DNA of 64,000 bases from Pedobacter psychrodurus. Its GTDB lineage: Bacteria > Bacteroidota > Bacteroidia > Sphingobacteriales > Sphingobacteriaceae. Position numbers and translations under genes: made by a program. The stretch lies in contig NZ_SJSO01000018.1 in assembly GCF_004331735.1 (NCBI RefSeq), forward strand, positions 1-64,000, in the 5' to 3' direction. The notes beneath the pieces were generated by a model. The model did no database searches and was not told where the DNA came from. It saw only the letters and a list, made by a program, of their open reading frames with translations. Positions 27,226-36,800 of the stretch are shown here, in pieces; positions within the stretch are counted from its first letter, which is position 1, and each line of letters starts with the position of its first letter.

Positions 27226-28200
27226 ATGTTGAAGAATTTTAAAATATACGGATCAGTTTTAATGCTTTCAATTGTTCATTTCACCATCAAAGCACAAGAG
27301 AAAGTCATCGTAGCTAAAGGCAATCCAATTATTACCGATAAATACACTGCCGATCCGGCTGCTTATGTTTATGGCGATTCGGTTTATCTGTATACCGGGC
27401 ATGATGTAGCACCAAAACCAAAAAACACCTACGAAATGCACGAGTGGTTGTGTTATTCGTCAGCAGATATGGTTACCTGGAAAGAACATAAATCGCCGCT
27501 TAATGTAAAAGATTTTGCCTGGGCAAAAGATGATGCCTGGGCTTCGCAAGTGATTGAACGAGATGGTAAATTTTATTGGTATGTAGCCATTACCCATGGT
27601 ACTATCCATGGAAAATCAATCGGTGTGGCAGTGGCGGATAATCCAAGAGGCCCATTTAAAGATGCGATTGGAAAAGCTTTAATCACGAATGACATGACCA
27701 CAGATGTTAAAATCAGTTGGGATGATATCGACCCTACCGTAATTATTGATGATGATGGTCAGGCTTATTTATTTTGGGGCAATCAACAATGTTATTACGC
27801 CAAGTTGAAAAAAAACATGATCGAATTGGACGGGCCAATCCAGAAGGTTAATCTGCCCGAATTTACAGAAGCACCATGGGTACACAAGCGCAAAGGATGG
27901 TACTATTTGTCATATGCCTCACAGTTCCCGGAGAAAATTGTATACGCCATGAGTAAAAACATCAATGGCCCCTGGGAGTATAAAGGTATTTTAAATGAAA
28001 TTGCCGGGAATTCTAACACGAACCATCAATCGATTATCGATTTTAAAGGCAAATCATATTTCGTTTATCACAATGGCGCTATTAATAACGATGGAGGTAG
28101 CTTTAGGCGCTCGGTTTGTATCGATTACCTGAATTATAACAGTGATGGAACGATGAAACGTGTGGTAATGACTTCTGAAGGCGTTAAGAAAGCGAAGTAA
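27226..28200 (+). CDS. Exported glycoside hydrolase family 43, copy 2
   Basis: 324 aa with a signal peptide ending IKAQ. The propeller acids are Asp in YTADPAAYVYGDSVYLYTGHD (about 42), Asp in WDDIDPTVIIDDDGQAYLFWG (about 170) and Glu in FTEAPWVHKRKGWYYLSY (about 216). It differs strongly from the preceding GH43 and looks like the arabinosidase/xylosidase type that acts on short oligosaccharides. It is the last gene of the plus-strand block and faces the convergent GH127 gene across a 260-bp repeat-bearing gap. Confidence 0.9.
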   Translation: MLKNFKIYGSVLMLSIVHFTIKAQEKVIVAKGNPIITDKYTADPAAYVYGDSVYLYTGHDVAPKPKNTYEMHEWLCYSSADMVTWKEHKSPLNVKDFAWAKDDAWASQVIERDGKFYWYVAITHGTIHGKSIGVAVADNPRGPFKDAIGKALITNDMTTDVKISWDDIDPTVIIDDDGQAYLFWGNQQCYYAKLKKNMIELDGPIQKVNLPEFTEAPWVHKRKGWYYLSYASQFPEKIVYAMSKNINGPWEYKGILNEIAGNSNTNHQSIIDFKGKSYFVYHNGAINNDGGSFRRSVCIDYLNYNSDGTMKRVVMTSEGVKKAK

Positions 28201-28209
28201 TTGGTCTCC

Positions 28210-28233
28210 GTGGTCTGTGTCTCCACAGACCAC
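28210..28233. terminator. Palindrome at a convergent gene end, possible bidirectional terminator
   Basis: The arms tggtctgtg and cacagacca (within 28211-28232) enclose a 4-nt loop, starting 10 bp after the GH43 stop. There is no T-tract, so intrinsic termination is only possible. It belongs to the same sequence family as the palindromes near 4.95-5.2 kb. Confidence 0.35.
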
Positions 28234-28299
28234 TTACATAAATCCCCTCGCGCGTCATGTTAAACTTGTTTCAGCATACATCATGCTTGGCAATTATCC

Positions 28300-28402
28300 G
28301 TCATTGCGAGGCACGAAGCAATCCTACAACTATGGGTGTGCATTTCAGTAAATAATAAAACGTAGCTACCGCCTTAAGATTGCTTCGTGCCTCGCAATGA
28401 CA
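28300..28402. mobile_element. MITE-like element with perfect 24-bp terminal inverted repeats
   Basis: Positions 28300-28323 and 28379-28402 are exact inverse complements (core gtcattgcgaggcacgaagc), enclosing 55 bp with no coding capacity. A degenerate copy of one arm lies near 61876-61920. The element sits between convergent genes, where insertion is harmless. No transposase is present in the window. Confidence 0.65.
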
Positions 28403-28460
28403 CTTTTATCTCTTGTGGTTTGTGGGTACACAGACCATGGGGAAAAAGGACGTCAACCAA

Positions 28461-30806
28461 CTATTTCACCAACCTCACCTCATATATATTCGCAATAGCT
28501 GATCCCTGATCAGCAACAAATTTCACTTCTAAATCTGCTTTTAACAGCGCTTTCGGAATCGTGTATTGCTGTGTATAAAAAGTATCACCTTGGCTCCCAT
28601 CTAGCTTTACATTTCCAATTGCAACATCATTGATCAGGATAGAGAAGTTTCTATTCTTTTCCTTTCCGAAATAAGTTAAACTCAGTTTATTTGCAGATAA
28701 ATCTTTGTTTTTAAGCACATAGCTAAACCACCCTTTTCCATTTCTAAAATGTCTTTCCTGATAAGTTCCGTTATCGGTTTGCTCACCCTTAAAATTATGA
28801 TCCGATTCTGGTTGTTGTTCACCTGTATTAACCAGATCGACCGTTTGGCGCTCAATCATCATCTGCGCTTCTTCTGCTACCTTAATTGCTTTTGCGCGCT
28901 CTGGCAATGCCTCTGTGCTACTGTAAGGAAAATATACCACATATCGCTTTTCGGCCAAAGTATAAAAAGGAACCAGTTTTAAAGATTTGTATTTTGACTG
29001 ATAAATCGCATTTTGAGCACTAAAGGTTAAACTGTTTTTATCAGTCAATGTAATTTCGTTTGCTAAGGTGTTTTTAGTTCCTGTAACGAGTGGTGCATCG
29101 CTGATCGGGAATAATGATCCTGAAGCAATATGCCCCATCCTGCTGCCATCGGCTGTTAAATTAGGTTGATTTAAAGTATCCATCGCTGCAGCAAGTACAA
29201 TCGGACCACGGAGAAAGGCTACCCAATCAGAACCATCTGGCATAAACTCCGTAGAGGTGTGCATCGGTAAGGAAATGTTAATCACATCACCAGTATCCCA
29301 AACACGATCGATAGTGGCATAACCATTGGTTTCGCTTTTAGCGGTTACTTTCTTTCCATTCACCAAAACAGTCATTTTTCCAGGCTCAACCCAAGATGGC
29401 CGACGGAAATGTAAAGCAAAACGCTGCTTGTTCTTTACCTGAAGTTTAAGTGTGGTATTTTCTGCATCAGGAAAAAGTGTTTGCTGCGTAAGCTGAATAC
29501 CTTTTTCTTTCCAGTTTAAGGCAGAGGGGATAAAAAGATTTACATAAAGATCATTCGTGCTATGGGCATAAATCAACTCTCCATATTTGCCATGATTCTC
29601 CAACCCTGAACCTACACAGCACCAAAAACTTTCCTGTGGACTCGAATAAGTACGGTAATGCCCTGGTCGCATCGGCGTAAAATATACAAAACCACCTTCT
29701 GGCCGTTGCGAAGAAAGGATATGATTATAAAGTGTCCGTTCGTAATAATCGAGGTAAGTATTTGAAGGAGCAGCCAAAAACAACTGTTTGGTCAGCTTCA
29801 GCATATTGTAAGAATTGCAGGTTTCGGGCCCTTCACGCGATTCGATCATTGATGAAAAGTTATTGGCCGGATGAAAATGTTCCCTCACGCTGTTTCCACC
29901 AATGGCTACCGTTCGATGCTTGACCACAGTTTTCCAAAAGAAAGCGGCGGCGTTGGCCCAATCGGCATCTTTATTCTGCAAAGCAATTTCCTCGAAGCCG
30001 ATTACCTTCGGAATCTGTGTATTTGCGTGCAAGCCGTTTAAAGCATCCGTGTTTTTCAATAATGGATTTAGAATAGATTGATCCGAAAACCGCTTGGCCA
30101 ATTGAAGATACTTTTGATCACCCGTTATTGCGTAAACATGGGCGAACGTTTCATTCAACCCACCATGCTCACTTTTCAAAAGTTCCTGCACCTGTTGATC
30201 GGATAAATTGGAAACCAGATCTACACACCAGTCGGTTAGTTTGAGCAGCATCTGCTTTGCTTTTGCATTGCCTGCAACCGCATAAGCATCGTAAAGACCT
30301 GCGTAAATTTTGTGGATATTGTACAAGGGCACCCACTTTCCATTCAGCGAAAAACTTGACGACTTAATGTTGGCTGCTTTAATCTCCTTCCAGATTTCTT
30401 TTCCCCCTGGGATACCTGCCAAATAGCCATCACCATTTTTTACCTGGCATTTATCCAGTTCAGCAATCATGTATTCCATCCGCTCTTTCACCCTTGTATC
30501 GCCAGTTGAAGCATACATTAAAGCCAGGGCCGACAAATAATGTCCACCCATATGCCCATCTAAACCCGTGTTTTCCCAGTTTCCGTAAGATGCTGCTTTG
30601 GGTTTTAATCCTGCCTCCCTCAAATAAGGAGCTAAAAGCCTATCTGCATTTAGCGATAGCATGTATTCTTTATCGGTTTCCTGCGCTTGTTTAAAAGGTC
30701 CATCGAGCAAACGGACTTCATTTAAGCTGAATGGATGTAAGATTGCCTGTCCGAAAGCAGTGATGCATAAGATGGCAAAAAATACAAGGGTAATTATTTT
30801 TTTCAT
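28461..30806 (-). CDS. Exported GH127 (DUF1680) beta-L-arabinofuranosidase
   Basis: 781 aa with a signal peptide (ending AFGQ, about residue 20). The alpha/alpha-barrel begins FSLNEVRLLDGPFKQAQETDKEYMLSLNADRLLAPY, the standard DUF1680 opening. The metal/nucleophile region is present: REGPETCNSYNMLKL (Glu and Cys, about 335) and ESFWCCVGSGLENHGKYGE (paired Cys, about 410). These correspond to the zinc-held cysteine nucleophile known in this family. A C-terminal beta-domain extends beyond the minimal enzyme. The family releases beta-linked L-arabinofuranose, complementing the alpha-specific GH51 and GH43 enzymes. It is the last gene of the third block, 14 bp after the SASA esterase. Confidence 0.9.
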   Translation of the reverse strand: MKKIITLVFFAILCITAFGQAILHPFSLNEVRLLDGPFKQAQETDKEYMLSLNADRLLAPYLREAGLKPKAASYGNWENTGLDGHMGGHYLSALALMYASTGDTRVKERMEYMIAELDKCQVKNGDGYLAGIPGGKEIWKEIKAANIKSSSFSLNGKWVPLYNIHKIYAGLYDAYAVAGNAKAKQMLLKLTDWCVDLVSNLSDQQVQELLKSEHGGLNETFAHVYAITGDQKYLQLAKRFSDQSILNPLLKNTDALNGLHANTQIPKVIGFEEIALQNKDADWANAAAFFWKTVVKHRTVAIGGNSVREHFHPANNFSSMIESREGPETCNSYNMLKLTKQLFLAAPSNTYLDYYERTLYNHILSSQRPEGGFVYFTPMRPGHYRTYSSPQESFWCCVGSGLENHGKYGELIYAHSTNDLYVNLFIPSALNWKEKGIQLTQQTLFPDAENTTLKLQVKNKQRFALHFRRPSWVEPGKMTVLVNGKKVTAKSETNGYATIDRVWDTGDVINISLPMHTSTEFMPDGSDWVAFLRGPIVLAAAMDTLNQPNLTADGSRMGHIASGSLFPISDAPLVTGTKNTLANEITLTDKNSLTFSAQNAIYQSKYKSLKLVPFYTLAEKRYVVYFPYSSTEALPERAKAIKVAEEAQMMIERQTVDLVNTGEQQPESDHNFKGEQTDNGTYQERHFRNGKGWFSYVLKNKDLSANKLSLTYFGKEKNRNFSILINDVAIGNVKLDGSQGDTFYTQQYTIPKALLKADLEVKFVADQGSAIANIYEVRLVK

Positions 30807-30820
30807 TGCTGAATGATGGT

Positions 30821-31690
30821 CTATTTTAAATGTTTATTCATCTCTTTGGCCATTCTTAATCCCAGTTCCCATGTCCCGTTGGTACCAAAATGAATATGAT
30901 CTTTTGGATAATGCGTATTTTTATCATTCGCCCTCTGGCTAAGATCATCAGTGATTATCACATAAGCATTACGGACAGATAATGATGTTTTAGCGCTCGA
31001 TGCCACTTCACGCTGTCCGGTTCGAACTTCATCTATTGCTATACTCTTATTCGGTGGTGGGTAAACATAACCGTAAACAAACAACATATTGACTGTTTTT
31101 AAATCTTGTCTGACCCGAGTAATGAATTGCTTCAAGTTTTTACCGTAACTCTTGCTTATTTCCCCACCTTTATCAGCATCGGATTCGCCCTGCTGCCACA
31201 ACATGCCCTTAATAACAGGTTGATAACCATGTTTGACTAAACTATCCAATCCAGTTTTAACCGTACTCATAAATACTTTATATTGCAAACCTTGGTTTAA
31301 TGTATCCTTTCGATCCTTTCCCGGATTCCATTGTTCATAAAGATTGGTACCACTATGTGCATGTTTTATAATGGCGATACGAGCTTTTGGACGAAGATTT
31401 TGTAATTGTGATCCAAAACCCAGTTCTGGACCAAAGCGGTCGGGCGATTCTGATGAAGCATGTAATGGAAACCATTGATTAGGTGAAAAATTACTATTAA
31501 GATGGGCTTTTCCTGAATGATAAATCAAAACCCTATGATCAACTTTCATCGAATCATCCATATTGGACAAATATCCTTGACCAGTTGCATTCGACTGTCC
31601 ACCAATTAGATAAACTTCAATCACAGGCTTTTTTTGTCCGAAACAAGAAAAACCAATAAAAGTTAATAGTAAAATTAAGTTACCTCTCAT
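30821..31690 (-). CDS. Exported SASA/CE6-type carbohydrate acetylesterase
   Basis: About 289 aa from the ATG at 31690 (MRGNLILLLTFIGFSCFGQ, signal peptide). The longer open frame reaches back into the upstream CE12 gene and is not likely used. Catalytic blocks of the sialate-O-acetylesterase-like fold are visible: YLIGGQSNATGQG (Ser), GMLWQQGESDA (the conserved W-Q-G-E) and DHIHFGTNG (Asp and His near the C-terminus). Members remove acetyl groups from xylan, pectin or sialic acid; with CE12 next door a pectin or hemicellulose substrate is likely. It begins 1 bp after the CE12 stop and is probably translationally coupled. Confidence 0.82.
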   Translation of the reverse strand: MRGNLILLLTFIGFSCFGQKKPVIEVYLIGGQSNATGQGYLSNMDDSMKVDHRVLIYHSGKAHLNSNFSPNQWFPLHASSESPDRFGPELGFGSQLQNLRPKARIAIIKHAHSGTNLYEQWNPGKDRKDTLNQGLQYKVFMSTVKTGLDSLVKHGYQPVIKGMLWQQGESDADKGGEISKSYGKNLKQFITRVRQDLKTVNMLFVYGYVYPPPNKSIAIDEVRTGQREVASSAKTSLSVRNAYVIITDDLSQRANDKNTHYPKDHIHFGTNGTWELGLRMAKEMNKHLK

Positions 31691-31691
31691 T

Positions 31692-33020
31692 TTAATTCCC
31701 ATCAGGCTTAACCACACTACTTTTGGGGCTCTCCGGCCAATGCCAATCTGCCGGGTTATCTGGTTTTGCAGGATCAAATTTTGGCAGATCATCTACCAAA
31801 TATTTGGCAATTCCCAGTTTCTGTTCTTTAATCCCCAAGATGATACATTGTGCAATTTCATAAGCACCATAAGGATTAAAGTGCGTATTATCGGCCAATG
31901 CCTTATCCTGACCAGGATAACTATTAGCAGGATAATGAACAAAGGCTTTTTTCGATGGCTCCTCGCCCAAAGCATTAAACAAAGTCGAGGTCATGGCATT
32001 CAGATCAATTAAAGCAACTTTTTCTTCCCCGGCCACTTTACGTGCTGCAGCAGGGAAATCGCCAAGAGAGTTTACAATTTTTCCATCCGGGCCAAAAGAT
32101 CTTCTACTGGTTGAGGTAACCACAACCGGGATTCCTCCTTTTTTCTTCACTTCTGAAATAAATGTTTTTAACCTTTCGGTGTACGATTTATAAGCGCCAT
32201 CGTTTGGACCTTTATCTTTTTGATCGTTATGTCCAAATTCGATGAACAAATAATCACCAGGCTTCATCACACTTAAAACCTTCGCTAATCGTTTGCTTCC
32301 TAAAAACGAACCCAGTGTTAATCCCGATTCGGCATGATTGGCAATGGCAACCCCTGGTTTAAAAAAACGTGGAATCATTTGCCCCCACGATGCCCATGGC
32401 TCATCATCCTGATTCACCACCGTCGAGTTCCCCGCTAAGAAAACAGTAACCTGGTCATCAACCCTGGTAATTTCAAGGGCTTGTAGTGCCGTTTGGTGAT
32501 CAAATTCTAAAGTCAACTTATCATCCCAATCAAGTTTGGTAAGTTCGCGTGGCTTTAACGAAACCAATTGCCCACCAGCAATGTGTTTATCCTTAACATT
32601 TACAATAAATGTTTTGGTTAGCGATTGCCCCGCTGTGATTTTTACATCTTCGAGCATTAACCTTCTCGATTCGGCTTTTATCGTGCTTAACGTTGCCCCC
32701 TTCGGATCGCCAAGTGTTACCGTGATTTTGTAATTACCTTCAGGAACCGCAACCGAAAAATAAAATGGTTTATTGCTTTTAACCAGATCTGAAGTTAAAA
32801 GATTCTTCCGACCATAATCTATCCCTTCAACTTTCGAATCAAAATCAAAACCATAGCCTTTTTCTTTACTGTAAGCATCGTTAGGTAAAATTTGTGTATA
32901 GCCTTTAGCAACCTTTCCAGGTCCGAAATCGAATTTGTAACTGGTTTTTTCCTGTGCTTGTGACAGATTGGCCATTAAACCAAGAAAAACAAATGGCTTA
33001 ATAAACTTTTGAATGCTCAT
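31692..33020 (-). CDS. CE12 rhamnogalacturonan acetylesterase with extra N-terminal beta-domain
   Basis: About 442 aa from the ATG at 33020 (MSIQKFIKPFVFLGLMANLSQAQ, signal peptide); the frame is open 45 nt further but without a signal sequence. Residues about 25-185 form a galactose-binding-like sandwich (YKFDFGPGKVAKGYTQILPND; YFSVAVPEGNYKITVTLGDP; ITRVDD) of the type often attached to CE12. The SGNH core follows: FLAGNSTVV (Ser), NHAESGLTLGSFLG, FIEFGHND and ADNTHFNPYGA (Asp and His). This is the third CE12 in the locus and the only one with the extra domain. It heads the three-gene minus-strand block, so its promoter lies in the gap upstream of 33020. Confidence 0.88.
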   Translation of the reverse strand: MSIQKFIKPFVFLGLMANLSQAQEKTSYKFDFGPGKVAKGYTQILPNDAYSKEKGYGFDFDSKVEGIDYGRKNLLTSDLVKSNKPFYFSVAVPEGNYKITVTLGDPKGATLSTIKAESRRLMLEDVKITAGQSLTKTFIVNVKDKHIAGGQLVSLKPRELTKLDWDDKLTLEFDHQTALQALEITRVDDQVTVFLAGNSTVVNQDDEPWASWGQMIPRFFKPGVAIANHAESGLTLGSFLGSKRLAKVLSVMKPGDYLFIEFGHNDQKDKGPNDGAYKSYTERLKTFISEVKKKGGIPVVVTSTSRRSFGPDGKIVNSLGDFPAAARKVAGEEKVALIDLNAMTSTLFNALGEEPSKKAFVHYPANSYPGQDKALADNTHFNPYGAYEIAQCIILGIKEQKLGIAKYLVDDLPKFDPAKPDNPADWHWPESPKSSVVKPDGN

Positions 33021-33818
33021 ATAGTTTGGATTTGGTGCACAATCTGGTTCAAAGGTTTTATCCATTCAGATCGTTTTCTCATAAAATTTGAAATCTGGCT
33101 AATTAAACGTCATAAAGACGATTATCATACGAATATATAAAAACAATTTTCATTTAAAACGATAATGAACAGATGATTTAGAATTTAAGCATTTTTTATT
33201 CCGAAACATCTCCTCATCAAATATAAAAAACAACAAATACGAAATATTAAATACTAATTAAACATACACAATTAGACAATTTAGAATGCCAAAAAAAATT
33301 CAGCAATTCTAAATTAAAAATCCTCAATACAGACAAACGCGATCATATCATATTAAAAACGCTATTCCTTAAACTAAAACGGATAAAAATTTAATATTTT
33401 TTAGCTAAAAAATTAAAAAAAATGAACTTAAAGAATAACAAATCAAGCAATTACAAAAATAAATTCATAAATTAACCCATTATTAATATTAACCCAATGT
33501 GGGGCACCTTCTTTTGTATTTAAAATATAAATAAACTATAAAAGGAAGTATAATTGAAATTATTATTGAGAATTTTGTTCATAAAATTCATTTTTGAATG
33601 AAAAACAGATTGCTTTTAAAGCGCTTGTTCAGTTCATTCATTTATAAACTTTTAAAACAATTTGACTTAATCAAGTCGTATCTTAGTCTAATTAATCATA
33701 CACACTATCTTCAGCGCTAAAAAGCTGTGTTATTGCGTATTACGGCCGACATAAAGAACCATTATGTTCCGCTTAAATCATCCACCAAACAGAAGAAGTA
33801 GAATCAAAATCTAAAGCC
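33021..33818. promoter_or_regulatory. Long AT-rich divergent region upstream of the synthase operon
   Basis: About 800 bp without any credible gene, between the divergent CE12 gene and the first synthase gene. It is strikingly AT-rich. A small palindrome (gactt-aatc-aagtc, 33664-33677) lies directly before a TATCTTAG sequence (33679-33686), a one-mismatch version of the Bacteroidota -7 element TAnnTTTG, but no correctly spaced TTTG lies upstream of it. If that element is used, the leader would be about 125 nt. No regulator gene is adjacent, so control of the operon is unknown. Confidence 0.4.
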
Positions 33819-36800
33819 ATGAACAAACACGCCATTATTGGAGTAACGCCCTTCGAAATCCCTGATAGTAGATTGGTTTCCAATTTACAAAAAGCAGATT
33901 GCTTTCCGGTTCTCAGTCTTGGACATAGCATAGTTGACGCCGAAAATGCCATTCAATCGCTTATAGCTTTGGGTATCTCCGATTTCGGTGTAAGTATCAA
34001 CTTTGCAGAAATAGCTGATATTGATCTTCCTACCCAAGTAAGTTTAATTATCACACCTTACGATTTTGCGCTAACACGTAAAACATCAGCAAAAATCATC
34101 TATCAGGTTTTTGATCTGGAGTCGGCATTAAATGCACAAGCAAACGGCGCAGATGGAATTGTAGTAAAAGGAAATGAAGGTGCTGGCCGTGTAGCATACG
34201 AATCTTCTTTTGTGCTTTTTCAGCGGATTATTAAAGCAATTACTTCCATTCCGGTTTGGGTTCAGGGTGGTGTAGGCATCCATACCGCGGCTTCCTTAAT
34301 GGCCCAAGGAGCAGAAGGAATTATTTTAGATAGTCAACTGGCATTATTCCCTGAATGTTCGGCTCCTGAAGAATTAAAAGTTATTTGCGGCAAATTAAGC
34401 GGAACAGAAACAAAACTGATCGATAACTGCCGCGTATTGGCCCGTCCAAATTCGCCTGCCCTTGCTGAAAACATTGACTACAAAGGTCTTCAGCAATATT
34501 TTAAAGGTTACGATCTGGAAACAAACTATCTTCCAATGGGTCAGGATATTGCTTTATCTATTGACCTGGTTAGCAAATACAAAAAACTCGATAAATTAGT
34601 TTTCGGCATAAAGGAAGCCATTTACGGTCATTTAAAACAAGCCAAAGCCATCAATATCATAAAGGCAAACAATTCGTTGGCTAAAGATTTAAATATCACC
34701 TATCCTATTGCGCAGGGACCAATGACCAGGGTAAGCGATGTCGCACCATTTGCTGATGCCGTTTCGGAAGCTGGTGCCTTATCATTTATTGCGTTATCCT
34801 TATTAAAAGGAACATCAGCAAAAAACCTGATTGATGAAACCAAAAAGCTTGCGGGCGAGAAAACCTGGGGTGTAGGCATTTTAGGTTTTGCACCACAGGA
34901 ACTTAGAGATGAGCAACAGGAATATATATTAAATGCAAAACCTCCAGTTTTGTTAATTGCTGGAGGAAGACCATCGCAGGCTAAACCTTTTGAAAAAGCA
35001 GGGATTAAAACCTTTCTGCATGTGCCATCCGCTTCTCTTTTAGATATGTTTTTAAAAGAAGGTGCTAAACGTTTTGTATTCGAAGGGCGCGAATGTGGTG
35101 GTCACGTTGGTCCACTATCAAGCATGGTACTGTGGGAAAAACAGATCGAACGGTTATTAAAAGAAGAAAATCCCGAAAGCATCAGTGTTTTCTTTGCTGG
35201 TGGCATTCATGATGCTTTTTCTACAGCTTTTATTTCAGTAATGGCTGCTCCTTTGGCAGCCAAAGGAATGAAAATCGGCGTATTAATGGGCACCGCATAC
35301 TTATATACCAAAGAAGCAGTAAGTACTGGTGCCATTTTAGATAAATTCCAACAGGAAGCAATGCAGGCGAACGAAACTGTTTTGCTCGAAACTGCCCCTG
35401 GACACGAAACCAGGTGTTTAAATTCTTCATTTGCCACTTTCTTTAATGAGGAAAAAAAGAAACTTCAGGTAGAAGGAATGGATAAAAAAGAAATCTGGGC
35501 AAAACTGGAAACGCTAAATGTTGGTCGTTTACGCATAGCTGCAAAAGGAATTGAAAGACGCGGCGATGAACTGGTAAAAATCGATGAAGCTGAACAAACT
35601 GATCTGGGTATGTACATGATCGGTCAGATTGCACCGATGCATAAAGAAGTGATGTCATTGCTCGATCTTCATCAAGATGTAGCCGACAATAACTATTCAC
35701 ATATTTTAAACGCCACACTTTCTTCACCTCCTGAAAATAAAGCCAAAGCACTGGATGTTGCCATTGTGGGTATGGCCTGTATTTTCCCTGGGGCCAAAAA
35801 CCTCGAAGAATACTGGCGCAACATCATTTTGGGTAAAGATTCGGTAACCGAAGTACCAGATGAAAGATGGAATAAAGAGCTATATTATAATCCTGATTCT
35901 ACTGCAGGCGATATGTCGCACTCTAAATGGGGCGGTTTTATCCCGAGGATAGATTTTGATCCTTTAGAATTTGGTATTCCGCCACAATCGCTTGCGGCCA
36001 TAGAGCCTACCCAATTGCTCACCTTAATGGTGGCCAAACAAGCCATGCAACATGCAGGTTATGCTGATGGTGGTGTCGACAATGAAAATGTATCTGTAAT
36101 TATTGGTGCCGAAGGTGGAAACGACCTCGCCAACAGCTATAGTTTTAGAGGTTTTTACAAACAGGTTTTTGGCGAAATGCCAGCAGAAGTAGATGCTGTA
36201 TTACCAAAAACAACAGAAGATTCGTTCCCGGGTATTTTGGCGAATGTGATTTCGGGCAGGATCACCAACAGGTTAAACCTGGGCGGCAGAAACTATACGG
36301 TTGATGCAGCTTGCGCTTCATCTTTGGCAGCAATTGACCTGGCCTGTCAGGAGTTATTTTTAGAAAAATCGGATATGGTTTTGGCCGGCGGAGCAGATCT
36401 GCATAACGGTATTAACGATTACCTGATGTTCTCGAGCACGCACGCACTTTCTAAAAAAGGAAGATGTGCCACTTTCGATGCCGAAGCAGATGGAATTGCA
36501 CTTGGCGAAGGTATTGCCATGATCGTGCTAAAAAGATATGACGATGCTTTGCGTGATGGTGATACCATCTACTCAATCATTAAAGGCGTTGGTGGCTCAA
36601 GCGATGGCAAAAGTCTTGGTTTAACTGCTCCACGCAAAAACGGACAGGTAAATGCTTTGGAAAGGGCTTATAGCCAGGCAGGAATTACCCCATCACTGGT
36701 CGGGTTAGTAGAAGCACACGGTACAGGTACTGTAGTTGGCGATAAAACAGAAATCAGCGCGCTGACCGATATGCTCAACCAATCAGGCGCTATCGCCGGA

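Noticed and set aside
33679..33686. TATCTTAG as the definite promoter of the synthase operon
   Set aside because: One mismatch to TAnnTTTG and no TTTG at the proper upstream distance; kept only as a weak candidate in the intergenic entry.
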